NCBI RefSeq assembly: GCF_014650755.1 | Contig: NZ_BMVO01000012.1 | Span: forward strand, 62,001 to 126,000 | Length of the DNA stretch: 64,000 nucleotides | Direction: 5' to 3' | Source: Streptomyces chryseus | Lineage (GTDB): Bacteria; Actinomycetota; Actinomycetes; Streptomycetales; Streptomycetaceae | Shown here: in pieces, positions 38,236 through 46,626 of the stretch | Position numbering within the stretch: position 1 is the stretch's first letter | Layout: each line of letters opens with the position of its first letter | Notes under the pieces: generated by a model | Seen by the model: the letters and a program-made list of their open reading frames with translations, nothing else | Database searches by the model: none | Told to the model about the DNA's origin: nothing | Translations under genes and position numbers: made by a program

Positions 38236-38256
38236 GATAGTGCAACTATCGATAGT
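38236..38256. promoter_or_regulatory. Triple GATAGT-type operator-like repeat
   Basis: GATAGT-GCA-ACTATC-GATAGT: the first and second elements form an inverted repeat with 3-base spacer, and the second and third form the perfect 12-bp palindrome ACTATCGATAGT. It sits 66 bases from the methyltransferase start in the divergent gap 38171-38432, in AT-rich DNA, and resembles MarR/TetR-type operators. No such regulator is encoded next to it. Confidence 0.55.
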
Positions 38257-38432
38257 GTGGGTTATGGTTGTGGGGAGTGGCCGGGAGGTCGTGGCCTCCG
38301 CGCCGTGACACCGACGCTAGTGGGGCTGTGACCAGCGGTCATGGCTCACCAACGATCCGGCGGATGCCTCCAAAGGAGCATTGCGCCACCCGACTTGAGC
38401 GCCTCCGCACGCGGCGGCACGAGGGGCACACC

Positions 38433-39074
38433 ATGGACTTCGCAACGCTCGTCTCATGGGTCGACATCACTTCCGGCCTGACGAACCGCCTGGCGGGAGC
38501 GGCGTGCTGGGCCTACGCGATCCTCGCGATCACGACCCTCCCGCCGCTGCTGCCCAACGCGGCGCTGCTCATCACCGGCGGCATGCTCGCCGCCCGGGGC
38601 GAGATGTCCCTGACCCTCGTCCTGCTGTCGGTGGCCGGCAGCGCCCTGCTCGGGGACCTGCTGATCCACCGGTTCGGCTGGTCCGCGGGGGAGACGGTGC
38701 GCCGCCGGGTGTCCGCCCGCAAGCGCCAGGGTGAACTCTTCGACTGGGCCTCGGGGCGCATCCAGCGCGGCGGCATCCCCTTCGTGGTCGGCGTGCGCTT
38801 CCTGCCCAGCGGACGGCTGCTCGGCGGCCTGGCGGCGGGCGCCGCCGGCTACCCCGCCCGCGAGTTCGCGATCGGCGCGGCCCTGGCCGAGGCGGTGTGG
38901 GCCGCGTACTCGGTCGGCGTCGGCTACTTCGGCGGCGCGCTGAGCGACGACCCGGTGGTGTCGGTCGCCATCGGGCTCGGGCTCTCGCTCGCGGTGGGCG
39001 GCGTCGCCTGGTGCGCCCAGCGCCGTACCGCGGTGCCCGTCGTCACGGAAGCGAGTGCCTCGAAAGAGGCATGA
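38433..39074 (+). CDS. DedA/VTT-family membrane protein
   Basis: 213 residues. DedA-family (SNARE-associated/VTT) protein: LPPLLPNAALLITGGML with the membrane-inserted Pro, VAGSALLGDLLIHRFGW, and the hallmark RFLPSGRLLGGLAAGAAGY resembling F-x-R-x2-P-x2-R. Members act in lipid flipping (undecaprenyl phosphate or phospholipid) and resistance to cationic compounds. Start at ATG 38433 behind GAGGGG is preferred to an upstream in-frame ATG. Possibly self-protection or lipid handling for the cluster. Confidence 0.78.
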   Translation: MDFATLVSWVDITSGLTNRLAGAACWAYAILAITTLPPLLPNAALLITGGMLAARGEMSLTLVLLSVAGSALLGDLLIHRFGWSAGETVRRRVSARKRQGELFDWASGRIQRGGIPFVVGVRFLPSGRLLGGLAAGAAGYPAREFAIGAALAEAVWAAYSVGVGYFGGALSDDPVVSVAIGLGLSLAVGGVAWCAQRRTAVPVVTEASASKEA

Positions 39075-39175
39075 CCTGTTCCTCCTAACGCGAATGTCTC
39101 TCTTTCCCCGCCCTTGAAATGCTCGCGTTGTCGCTCTGCCGAATTGCCGCGCCGACAAAGAATCCGGAGGCTGAT

Positions 39176-40630
39176 GTGTCGCAAAAGAATGCAGCGGTGC
39201 CGTGGGCACTGCTGGCCACATCGGTTCCGATGTTCATGGTGTCGCTCGACAATCTCGTGGTCACCAACGCCCTCGCGGACATCGCCCGTGACTTCCGTAC
39301 GACGCAGCCCGAGCTCCAGTGGGTCGTGAACGGCTATGTGCTGCCGTTCGCGGGCCTGTTGCTGGCCGGCGCCGCGCTCGGCGACCGCATCGGCCGCCGC
39401 AAGATGTTCGCCTGGGGCATCGCGCTGTTCACGGTCGCCTCCGCCGCCTGCGCGCTGGCCGGCTCCATCGGCGAACTGGTCGCCGCACGCGTCGCGCAGG
39501 GCGCCGGCGCCGCGATGATCCTGCCGGTCTCCCTGACCCTGGCGGTCGCCGCCGTCACCGAGAAGCGGCGCAACCTGGCGGTCGGCGTCTGGGGCGGGGT
39601 CAACGGCCTCGGCATCGCGTTCGGCCCGCTGGCCGGCGGTCTCGTGACCCAGGGCCTGGACTGGACGTGGATCTTCTGGCTCAACGTACCGGTCGGCGCG
39701 GTCGCCGTGCCGCTGACGCTCTGGGCGATCAGGGAGAGCAAGGGCGTCCAGCGCCACCTCGACGTCACCGGCATGACACTCGTCGCCGCAGCCGTGGTCG
39801 CCGCCGTCTGGGGCGTCGTACAGGCGGCGGAGTACGGCTGGAGCCACCGGGGCGCGGTGCTGGGCCTGGGGGCCGCCGCCGTGCTGCTGGCCGCCTTCGT
39901 CGTCTGGGAACGCCGCACGAGCCGCCCGCTCGTGCCGCTGCGCATGTACCGGCTCCCGGCCTTCCTGCTCAGCAACGTCGTGTCCCTGACCATGTACTTC
40001 GGAGTCTTCGGCTCCATCTTCTTCCTCGCGCAGTTCATGCAGGGACCCATGGGTTACTCGCCCTTCGAGGCGGGTCTTCGCACCCTGCCCTGGACCGCCG
40101 CCCCCATGGCCGTGGTCCCGGCGGCGAGCCTGCTGGTGGACCGGATCGGCGGCGGCGTGCTCCAGGCGGTGGGCTGCGCCCTGCAGGCCGCGGCGCTCGC
40201 CTGGTTCGCGCTGATTCTGGGCCCCGGACTGTCGTACGCGGCGATGGTGGCCCCCATGGCGCTGGCCGGCGTGGGCATGGGCCTGGTGTTCGCCGCCAAC
40301 CCCGCCACCGTGATCGCCTCCGTCGACGAGAGCGAGCACAACACGGCGTCCGGCGTGAACAACACCGTCCGGGAGTTCGGCGGGGCCCTGGGCATCGCCG
40401 TGCTCACCACGGTGTTCACCCACTCCGCCGGGCACGCCGTGGGCGGCCGGCAGGCCGCGGCGGCGGAGTTCACCGCCGGGCTGCAGTCGGCGCTGTGGCT
40501 CGGCGCCGGCGTCGTCGCGCTGGGCGCGGTCGCCGCGCTGCTGATCCGCCACCCCCGGCGCGGGCCCGCGGCAGGAGGGCCGCACCCGCAGCCGCGTCCT
40601 CGGAGCACCGAGTTCGCGGCCGCCGAATGA
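39176..40630 (+). CDS. MFS drug:H+ antiporter, DHA2 (14-TM) family
   Basis: 484 residues from GTG 39176 with GGAGG five bases upstream. Motif A GDRIGRRKMF and motif C-like GPLAGG, with LDNLVVTNALADI in the first segment, are those of EmrB/QacA-type exporters. About 14 hydrophobic segments. Probably exports the island's product. A Pro/His-rich tail ends the protein. The MMPL gene follows after 51 bases. Confidence 0.9.
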   Translation: MSQKNAAVPWALLATSVPMFMVSLDNLVVTNALADIARDFRTTQPELQWVVNGYVLPFAGLLLAGAALGDRIGRRKMFAWGIALFTVASAACALAGSIGELVAARVAQGAGAAMILPVSLTLAVAAVTEKRRNLAVGVWGGVNGLGIAFGPLAGGLVTQGLDWTWIFWLNVPVGAVAVPLTLWAIRESKGVQRHLDVTGMTLVAAAVVAAVWGVVQAAEYGWSHRGAVLGLGAAAVLLAAFVVWERRTSRPLVPLRMYRLPAFLLSNVVSLTMYFGVFGSIFFLAQFMQGPMGYSPFEAGLRTLPWTAAPMAVVPAASLLVDRIGGGVLQAVGCALQAAALAWFALILGPGLSYAAMVAPMALAGVGMGLVFAANPATVIASVDESEHNTASGVNNTVREFGGALGIAVLTTVFTHSAGHAVGGRQAAAAEFTAGLQSALWLGAGVVALGAVAALLIRHPRRGPAAGGPHPQPRPRSTEFAAAE

Positions 40631-40681
40631 CCGAATGAGTTACGCCCCCGGGCGCCAGCGTCTCGTATCAACGGAGGAAAA

Positions 40682-42892
40682 ATGTTTGCCGCCATCGGGA
40701 AATTCACCGCACGGCGCCGGAAATGGGTGGTCGTCGCGGCAGTGGCCTTCACGCTGTTCGCCGGCGTCTGGGGCACCGGGGTGTTCGGGTCCTTCACCGG
40801 AGGCGCCGGATTCGACGATCCGGCCAGTGAATCCGTCGCCGCCGACAAGGTGCTCGACGGACCGCTCGGACGCGAGTCGAACGACCTGATCGTCCTGTAC
40901 GAGGACAAGGACCGCACCGTCGACGACCCCGCGTTCTCCGACGGGGTGAGCAAGGCGCTCGCCGGCGTGCCGCGTGAGGACGTCGAGCGGCTGAGTTCGT
41001 TCTGGGAACCCGGCTCGCAGGACAAGGCGGCCTACGTCTCCAAGGACCGGCACGCGATGTACGCCACCGTGCAGTTCACCTCCGACGTGGACCAGGAGCA
41101 GGTCGAGGCGCTCGGCAAGCTCAAGGAGTCCTTCGAGGTTCCGGGACTGACGGTCCGTTACGGCGGGGTCGCGGCCATGACCGAGCAGGTCAACACGCTC
41201 ACCGGCTCCGACATCGCCCGGGCCGAGATGCTCTCCGTACCGATCCTGCTGGTGCTGCTGGTCCTCATCTTCCGCAGCGCGGTCGCGGCGCTGCTGCCGC
41301 TCGCCGTCGGAACCTTCGTCGCCCTCGGCTCCTTCGTCGTGCTGCGCGTCCTGACGATGTTCACCGAGATCTCCAGCACCGTCATCAACGTCATCACCAT
41401 CCTCGGCCTCGGCCTGGCGATCGACTACGCGCTCTTCCTGGTCAACCGCTACCGCGAGGAACTGCACGCGGGCGCCGACGTGGACACCGCCGTCCACCGC
41501 GCCACCGCCACCGCCGGGCGCACCGTCGCCTTCTCCGGCCTCGCCGTCGCCATCTCCTTCGCGGGCCTGACCCTGTTCCCCTCCCGCTTCCTCAGCTCCA
41601 TGGGGTACGCGGCCGTGGCCGTGGTCGCCTTCGCCGTCGTCGGCTCGCTGACCCTGCTGCCCGCCCTGCTGCGCTACACCGGCCACCGCATCGACAAGTG
41701 GCGCATCCCGCTGCCCGGCGGCCGTCGCCGGGCTCCCGTGGCCGAGACGAACGGCCGCTGGTACCGCACCGCCCACGCCGTGATGCGCAAGCCGCTGCTG
41801 TCGACGCTCGCGATCGTCGCCGTCCTGGTGGGTCTCGGCGCCCCGCTGCTCGGCGTCAACTGGGCCCGGCCGGGCGAGTGGGTGCTGCCGTCCGACGCCG
41901 ACGCGAAGATCGTCAGCAAGCAGCTGAGCCAGGACTTCGACGTCAACCCGGCCCAGATCATGACCGCCGTCGTACGCTTCGACGCCCCTGCCGCGCCGCG
42001 GCGCTCCGGCATCGACGCCTACGCCAAGGAACTGGCCGCCGTCGACGGCATCTCGGAGGCGCGGACCACCGCGATCGAGGGCAACGACGCCCGGGTGACC
42101 CTGCGCTACACGCCCGACCCCATGTCGGCGCGGTCGAACGACATGGTGCACGACGTCCGGGCGGTCGCACCGCCCGCCGGCGCCTCCACGACGCAGGTCA
42201 CCGGCATGCCGGCCTCCCGCGTCGACATCGTCGCCATGATCGGCGAACGGCTGCCCTGGATGGCCCTGTTCGTGGCCGTCGTCTCGTTCCTGGTGCTCTT
42301 CCTGGCCTTCGGCTCCCTGCTGCTGCCGCTCAAGTCCGTCGTACTGAACCTGTTGTCGCTCCTGGCCGCCTTCGGCGCGATCAAGTGGATCTTCCAGGAC
42401 GGGCACCTGTCCGGGCTTCTCGGGTTCGAGGCGATCGGCGCGGTGGACGCCAACTTCCCCGTGCTCGTCGTGGCGATCGCGTTCGGCCTGGCCATGGACT
42501 ACGAGGTGTTCCTGCTCTCCCGGGTCCGTGAGGAGTGGGAGTTCAGCGGCGACCCGGTCGAGTCGGTCGCCCTCGGCGTCCAGCGCACCGCGAAGATCAT
42601 CACGAGTGCCGCGCTGCTGCTGGTCGTGGTGGTCGGCGGCTTCATGACCTCGTCGATCCTCTTCATGAAGATGATCGGCGTGGGCCTGGTGATCGCGGTG
42701 ATCGTCGACGCCACGATCGTACGGGCCCTGCTGGTGCCGGCCACGATGGCCCTGATGGGCAAGTGGGCCTGGTGGGCCCCCGCGCCGCTGGCCCGCTGGT
42801 GGTCCAAGTACGGCATCCGCGAGTCGGATTCCGACCCCCTGCCCCGGCGGAGCGCCGTGCCCGCCGACCCCAAGGCGGGTGCCCTGCGATGA
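40682..42892 (+). CDS. MMPL-family RND transporter
   Basis: 736 residues. Two halves, each with an external porter domain and a membrane bundle; proton-relay Asp-Tyr pairs are visible in GLAIDYALFLVNRYREE and GLAMDYEVFLLSRVREEW. MmpL proteins move lipids or hydrophobic metabolites. GGAGG precedes the ATG. Stop overlaps the next gene (ATGA). With the MFS gene it gives two exporters in one unit, fitting a lipophilic product. Confidence 0.92.
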   Translation: MFAAIGKFTARRRKWVVVAAVAFTLFAGVWGTGVFGSFTGGAGFDDPASESVAADKVLDGPLGRESNDLIVLYEDKDRTVDDPAFSDGVSKALAGVPREDVERLSSFWEPGSQDKAAYVSKDRHAMYATVQFTSDVDQEQVEALGKLKESFEVPGLTVRYGGVAAMTEQVNTLTGSDIARAEMLSVPILLVLLVLIFRSAVAALLPLAVGTFVALGSFVVLRVLTMFTEISSTVINVITILGLGLAIDYALFLVNRYREELHAGADVDTAVHRATATAGRTVAFSGLAVAISFAGLTLFPSRFLSSMGYAAVAVVAFAVVGSLTLLPALLRYTGHRIDKWRIPLPGGRRRAPVAETNGRWYRTAHAVMRKPLLSTLAIVAVLVGLGAPLLGVNWARPGEWVLPSDADAKIVSKQLSQDFDVNPAQIMTAVVRFDAPAAPRRSGIDAYAKELAAVDGISEARTTAIEGNDARVTLRYTPDPMSARSNDMVHDVRAVAPPAGASTTQVTGMPASRVDIVAMIGERLPWMALFVAVVSFLVLFLAFGSLLLPLKSVVLNLLSLLAAFGAIKWIFQDGHLSGLLGFEAIGAVDANFPVLVVAIAFGLAMDYEVFLLSRVREEWEFSGDPVESVALGVQRTAKIITSAALLLVVVVGGFMTSSILFMKMIGVGLVIAVIVDATIVRALLVPATMALMGKWAWWAPAPLARWWSKYGIRESDSDPLPRRSAVPADPKAGALR

Positions 42893-43821
42893 CCGCGGCC
42901 CGCTCCGGGCCCCGGGCGAACGGGCCCGCGGCCACCACCGAGGCCCCCACCGGGCCGGACCCGGCCCTGAGCCGGCCCGCCGCGGCGGGGGAGGGGACGG
43001 CGGGTGCGCGTCCCGGCCCCCGAGAGGCCGGCCCGGTGTCCGCCCGTACCGGGGCCGGCGGCGGGCCCGAAACCACCGCGGCGCAGGACTTCGGGGCGGC
43101 CGGAGTCGTCGCGGCCGGCGTCACCGCCGTGCTGGCCGCGCTGTTCGGGGACTGGGGGGCCTGGTCCAGCCCGTTCGGGGCCGGCTCCTCGTGGTTCCCG
43201 ATGCCCTGGGGGGTCACCACGGGACCGCCCGTGCTGCTGGTCACGATCGCCGGCGTCCTGATCGCGCGGGCCGGCGCCCCCTCGTTCGCCCGTACCTGGG
43301 CCCATACGGCCGCCGGACTCGCCGCGGCCACCGGCCTCCTGGTGCTCGTACTGGAACCCCTCGGTCCGCAGACCGCCTGGGACGCGCTCGCCGAGGCCGC
43401 CCACGCCGGCCTCTTCGGGGTCGCACTCGGCTGGGTCCCGGCGCTCGCCGCACTCGCCGTCACCGGCCGCCGGCCCCGGCGCCGTACGGGCCTGGCACCG
43501 TACGTCTGGTTCACCCTCGTCGGCGCGGTCCTGCCCCTGCTGGCCCTGACGGCGGGGCTGGCCGCGGCCTCCCCCGTCCACAGCGCCCTGTGCACGGCCA
43601 CCGAGTGCGTCAGCCCCCGGGCGCGACTGCTGTTCACCGGCGAGCTCTCACTGCGCCTCGCCCTGCCCGCCTGGGCCGCGGGCGTCGCGGTACTGGCCCT
43701 GGCCCGGCGCGCCGACCGGGTCCGGCGGCTGCGCGGCGGGTGGCAGGTGCTGCTCGCGACGGCCGCCGGCGGAATCGCCGTCCTCCTCTCCCCGGGCCTC
43801 GTCTTCGGAGCATCCGTATGA
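42889..43821 (+). CDS. Membrane protein of unknown function in the export operon
   Basis: 310 residues, not recognised. Residues 1-65 are polar, Pro/Ala/Gly-rich and probably cytoplasmic; then about six membrane segments (AGVVAAGVTAVLAALFG, VLLVTIAGVLIARAG, AAGLAAATGLLVLVLEPLG and others). An external loop holds two cysteines (SALCTATECVSP) that may pair. Coupled by ATGA overlaps to both neighbours (MMPL and lactonase-like genes), so it works with the exporter unit. Confidence 0.72.
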   Translation: MTAARSGPRANGPAATTEAPTGPDPALSRPAAAGEGTAGARPGPREAGPVSARTGAGGGPETTAAQDFGAAGVVAAGVTAVLAALFGDWGAWSSPFGAGSSWFPMPWGVTTGPPVLLVTIAGVLIARAGAPSFARTWAHTAAGLAAATGLLVLVLEPLGPQTAWDALAEAAHAGLFGVALGWVPALAALAVTGRRPRRRTGLAPYVWFTLVGAVLPLLALTAGLAAASPVHSALCTATECVSPRARLLFTGELSLRLALPAWAAGVAVLALARRADRVRRLRGGWQVLLATAAGGIAVLLSPGLVFGASV

Positions 43822-45005
43822 ACCTGTCGTACGACCGGCGCCGCGTCCTCTCCCTCGGGGCGGCCGGCGCCCTGGCCGCCGTCGGCTGGACCGGCGGGAG
43901 CGCCACCACCGGCGGCGGCCCGCGACCGCGCGCCCGGCGGGCGTACATCGGCGGGTTCACCCTCGGCGAGTACGGCCTGCCGGGTCTGCCCGGCATCGGG
44001 ATCGCGGCCGTGCGCCGGGACGGCCGGCTCGAACTCACCGGCTGGCGCGAGGGAATCGAGAACCCCTCCTTCCTCACCCTCTCCCCGGACCGCCGCGTCC
44101 TGTACGCCGTCAGCCAGCTCCCCGGCGGCGCCACCGGCGCCCTCCACGCCTTCCGGATCGCCGGTGACCGGCTCGTTCCGCTCGGCCGGCCCCGGTCCAG
44201 CCACGGCGCGGCCCCGGTCCACCTCGCCGTCCACCCGGCCGGGCGGTTCCTGCTCACCGCCAACTACGACTCCGGGCACCTCGCGGTCCTCGCGCTGGAC
44301 GCCGCCGGCGCGCTCGGCGAGGCCGTCGACGTGGTGGCCCACCGCGGCCGGGGCCCCCACCCCGTGGAACAGCGCGGGCCCCATCCGCACATGATCGCCT
44401 TCGACCCGGCCGGCCGCCGGGTGCTCGTACCCGACAAGGGCGACGACCACATCCACGTCTACGACTTCGACACCCGCACCGGTCGGCTGACGCTCGCCCA
44501 ACGGACCCCGATCGGCCGCCGCACCGGCCCCCGCCACCTCGTCTTCCACCCCTCGGGGCGGATCGCGTACGTCACCAACGAACTGGGCCACTCGGTCACC
44601 GTCCTGACCTACGACCCGGACGACGGAACGCTGCGCCCCGTCTCGCACGCCTCGGTCGCCCCGCCCGGTCTCGACCCGCGCAACGCGCCCTCCGCGCTGC
44701 ACCTCACCCGCGACGGCGGGCTGCTCGTCACCACCGACCGGGGCCTGGACACCGTCGAGACCTTCCGTGTCGGCGGCGGCGGCCGCACCCTCACCCTGCT
44801 CGAATCGCAGCCGGTCACGGCCAAGGCCCCCGGCACCCGCTGGCCCCGCGACATCGCCCTGGACCGCTCGGACCGCTTCGTGTACGCCGCCAACCAGGCG
44901 GGCCAGTCGGTCACCGCGTTCCGCCTCGACCCGTCCGACGGGCGGCTGCGCCCGATCGGCCCGCCGCTCCGGGTGGCCAGCCCTTCCTGCGTCCTGCTCC
45001 TGTGA
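43818..45005 (+). CDS. Lactonase-like seven-bladed beta-propeller, probably Tat-exported
   Basis: 395 residues. Matches the 6-phosphogluconolactonase-like (YbhE/lactonase) propeller family: YIGGFTLGEYGLPG, PVHLAVHPAGRFLLTANY, GPHPHMIAFDPAGRRVLV, GPRHLVFHPSGRIAYVTNE. The N-terminus YDRRRVLSLGAAGALAAVGW looks like a twin-arginine signal. An external lactonase in a cluster with an AfsA-type enzyme could open or close a butenolide/butyrolactone ring; this is inference. ATGA overlap with the membrane protein gene; strong terminator after it. Confidence 0.82.
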   Translation: MNLSYDRRRVLSLGAAGALAAVGWTGGSATTGGGPRPRARRAYIGGFTLGEYGLPGLPGIGIAAVRRDGRLELTGWREGIENPSFLTLSPDRRVLYAVSQLPGGATGALHAFRIAGDRLVPLGRPRSSHGAAPVHLAVHPAGRFLLTANYDSGHLAVLALDAAGALGEAVDVVAHRGRGPHPVEQRGPHPHMIAFDPAGRRVLVPDKGDDHIHVYDFDTRTGRLTLAQRTPIGRRTGPRHLVFHPSGRIAYVTNELGHSVTVLTYDPDDGTLRPVSHASVAPPGLDPRNAPSALHLTRDGGLLVTTDRGLDTVETFRVGGGGRTLTLLESQPVTAKAPGTRWPRDIALDRSDRFVYAANQAGQSVTAFRLDPSDGRLRPIGPPLRVASPSCVLLL

Positions 45006-45021
45006 GGCGGCGCGGCAGGGA

Positions 45022-45065
45022 ACACGACAGCGGCCCCGGGTCCGGACCCGGGGCCGCTGTCGTGT
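45022..45065. terminator. Strong bidirectional terminator
   Basis: A perfect 22-bp inverted repeat with no spacer: ACACGACAGCGGCCCC-GGGTCC and its complement. Lies between the convergent lactonase-like and phosphopantetheinyl transferase genes. Confidence 0.85.
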
Positions 45066-45081
45066 CCGTACCCTGCCGCCG

Positions 45082-45777
45082 TCACCCGCTCGTCGCCGCG
45101 CACCGGGCCGGCCACCGCCAGTCCGCCACGCGCACCCGGGCGTCGGGGCTGGCGCCGGCCACCGACGCCGCGTACCCCGCGGGGCTGCGCACGCTCCGCA
45201 CGAACCAGTCGTGTCCCGAGCCCGGGACCACCGCCGCGCGCCACGAGCCGAAGGCCTGGCCGGTGTAGCGAGGGGGAGTGCGGCTGAGGCCCGTACCGGC
45301 CGCCTTGACCAGGGCCTCGGCGCGCGTCCACTGCTCGAATCCGTGGGTGCCGCGCCCGCCCGACACGCACGGGACCGCGGACCAGTCCATGTGCGGCCTG
45401 ATGCGCTCGATGTCGACGCCCACCGGCACCCCGGGGTCGTCGCAGACCGCGACCAGCGCGTAGCCCCCGGAGTGGGACAGGCTCGCCGAGAGCACCGTGC
45501 CGTCCGGCCCGTACGGGACCGGCTTGCCGTGCCGGTCGTCGCCGCAGCGCGCGCAGTGCCGCCGGAAGGCCACCTCCTGCGGGGCGACCCCGAGCCGCTG
45601 CCCGAGGATCACGCGGTACGCGTGGTGGACGGTGCGGTACCGCACCTGGTCCCGCTCGCGCCGCAGCCGCGCCATCCGCTCGCGCTCCGCCGCGTCGAGG
45701 ACGGCGTACGCCTCCTGCGGGGGCGTCGCCCCCGGCCGGCTGCGCACCGTCCAGATGTGGATGCCGACCGCGCTCAC
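45082..45777 (-). CDS. Sfp-type 4'-phosphopantetheinyl transferase
   Basis: 231 residues from GTG 45777 overlapping the SARP stop (GTGA). Activates carrier proteins by transferring phosphopantetheine from CoA. Motifs: HCARCGDDRHGKPVPY, PVGVDIERI (Mg ligands Asp and Glu) and WTRAEALVKAAG, where Arg replaces the first Lys of the usual WxxKEA but the Glu and final Lys are kept. Presumably modifies the ACP at 30.2-30.5 kb. Confidence 0.9.
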   Translation of the reverse strand: MSAVGIHIWTVRSRPGATPPQEAYAVLDAAERERMARLRRERDQVRYRTVHHAYRVILGQRLGVAPQEVAFRRHCARCGDDRHGKPVPYGPDGTVLSASLSHSGGYALVAVCDDPGVPVGVDIERIRPHMDWSAVPCVSGGRGTHGFEQWTRAEALVKAAGTGLSRTPPRYTGQAFGSWRAAVVPGSGHDWFVRSVRSPAGYAASVAGASPDARVRVADWRWPARCAATSG

Positions 45778-46559
45778 GCCGCTGAACCGCCCGCCAGGAT
45801 GTGGTGCTGCAGCTGGCGCAGGTCCTCGGAGGGCTCCAGGCCCAGCTCCTGCGCCAGGACCGTCCGTACGTCGTGGAAGGCGCGCAGCGCGTCGCCCCGG
45901 CGGCCCGAGCGGTGCAGGGCGTCGATCAGCCGGGCGTGCATCCACTCGTTGAGCGGATGCGTCGCGACCAGCCGGCGCAGTTCCGGCACCAGCTCCCGGT
46001 GCCGGCCGAGCCCCATCGCCGCTTCGATGCGCAACTCCTGGGCGCGCACCCGCAGGTCCTCGATCCGGGCCGCGTGCCCGGCGAGCACCCGCCCCTGCGC
46101 CACGTCGGCGAGCGTGCGCCCGCGCCACAGCCCGAGCGCCGCGTCGAACCGCTGGAGGGCGCTCTCCCGGTTGCCCGCCCGCATCTCGGCGCGCCCCTGC
46201 CCGTACAGCCGGGTGAACACGTCGAGGTCGAGCTGGCCGGGTGCCGGCCGCAGGGAGTAGCCGGTGGCCTCGGTGCTGATGACCCCGCGCATCGCCTCGG
46301 CGCCCAGGGCGCGCTCCAGCTCCTGGCGCAGGTGGTAGACGTGCGTCCGTACGGTGCTGACGGCGGTGGACGGCGGTGAGCCGTCCCACAACTCCTCGAC
46401 CAGCGTGTCCACTTCGACGATGTCGTGCGCGCGCACCGCGAGCAGGGCGAGCAGGTTGCGCACCTTGGGCCCGCGGGGCCGGTGCACCGTCGGGCCGTAG
46501 TGGCCCTCCAAGGGCCCCAGTATGCGGAAACCGGCTGTGAAACCTCTGATGTCGCTCAT
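45774..46559 (-). CDS. SARP-family transcriptional activator
   Basis: 261 residues, short SARP with only two domains: an N-terminal OmpR-like winged helix (FRILGPLEG, GPKVRNLLALLAVRA, VSTVRTHVYHLRQELE) and a bacterial transcriptional activation domain (ALQRFDAALGLWRG, LVATHPLNEWMHARLIDALH, ELGLEPSEDLRQLQ). Pathway-specific activators of this type switch on antibiotic clusters. Start ATG 46559 behind GGGGATGC is weak. It is co-directional with, and 67 bases after, the UbiA gene. I did not find clear SARP heptamer repeats. Confidence 0.9.
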   Translation of the reverse strand: MSDIRGFTAGFRILGPLEGHYGPTVHRPRGPKVRNLLALLAVRAHDIVEVDTLVEELWDGSPPSTAVSTVRTHVYHLRQELERALGAEAMRGVISTEATGYSLRPAPGQLDLDVFTRLYGQGRAEMRAGNRESALQRFDAALGLWRGRTLADVAQGRVLAGHAARIEDLRVRAQELRIEAAMGLGRHRELVPELRRLVATHPLNEWMHARLIDALHRSGRRGDALRAFHDVRTVLAQELGLEPSEDLRQLQHHILAGGSAA

Positions 46560-46626
46560 CGTGCATCCCCGTTCTGCGTTGTGTTCCCCATCGGCTCCGG
46601 TCCGGTCCACGCCCTGGTGGGGCGGG

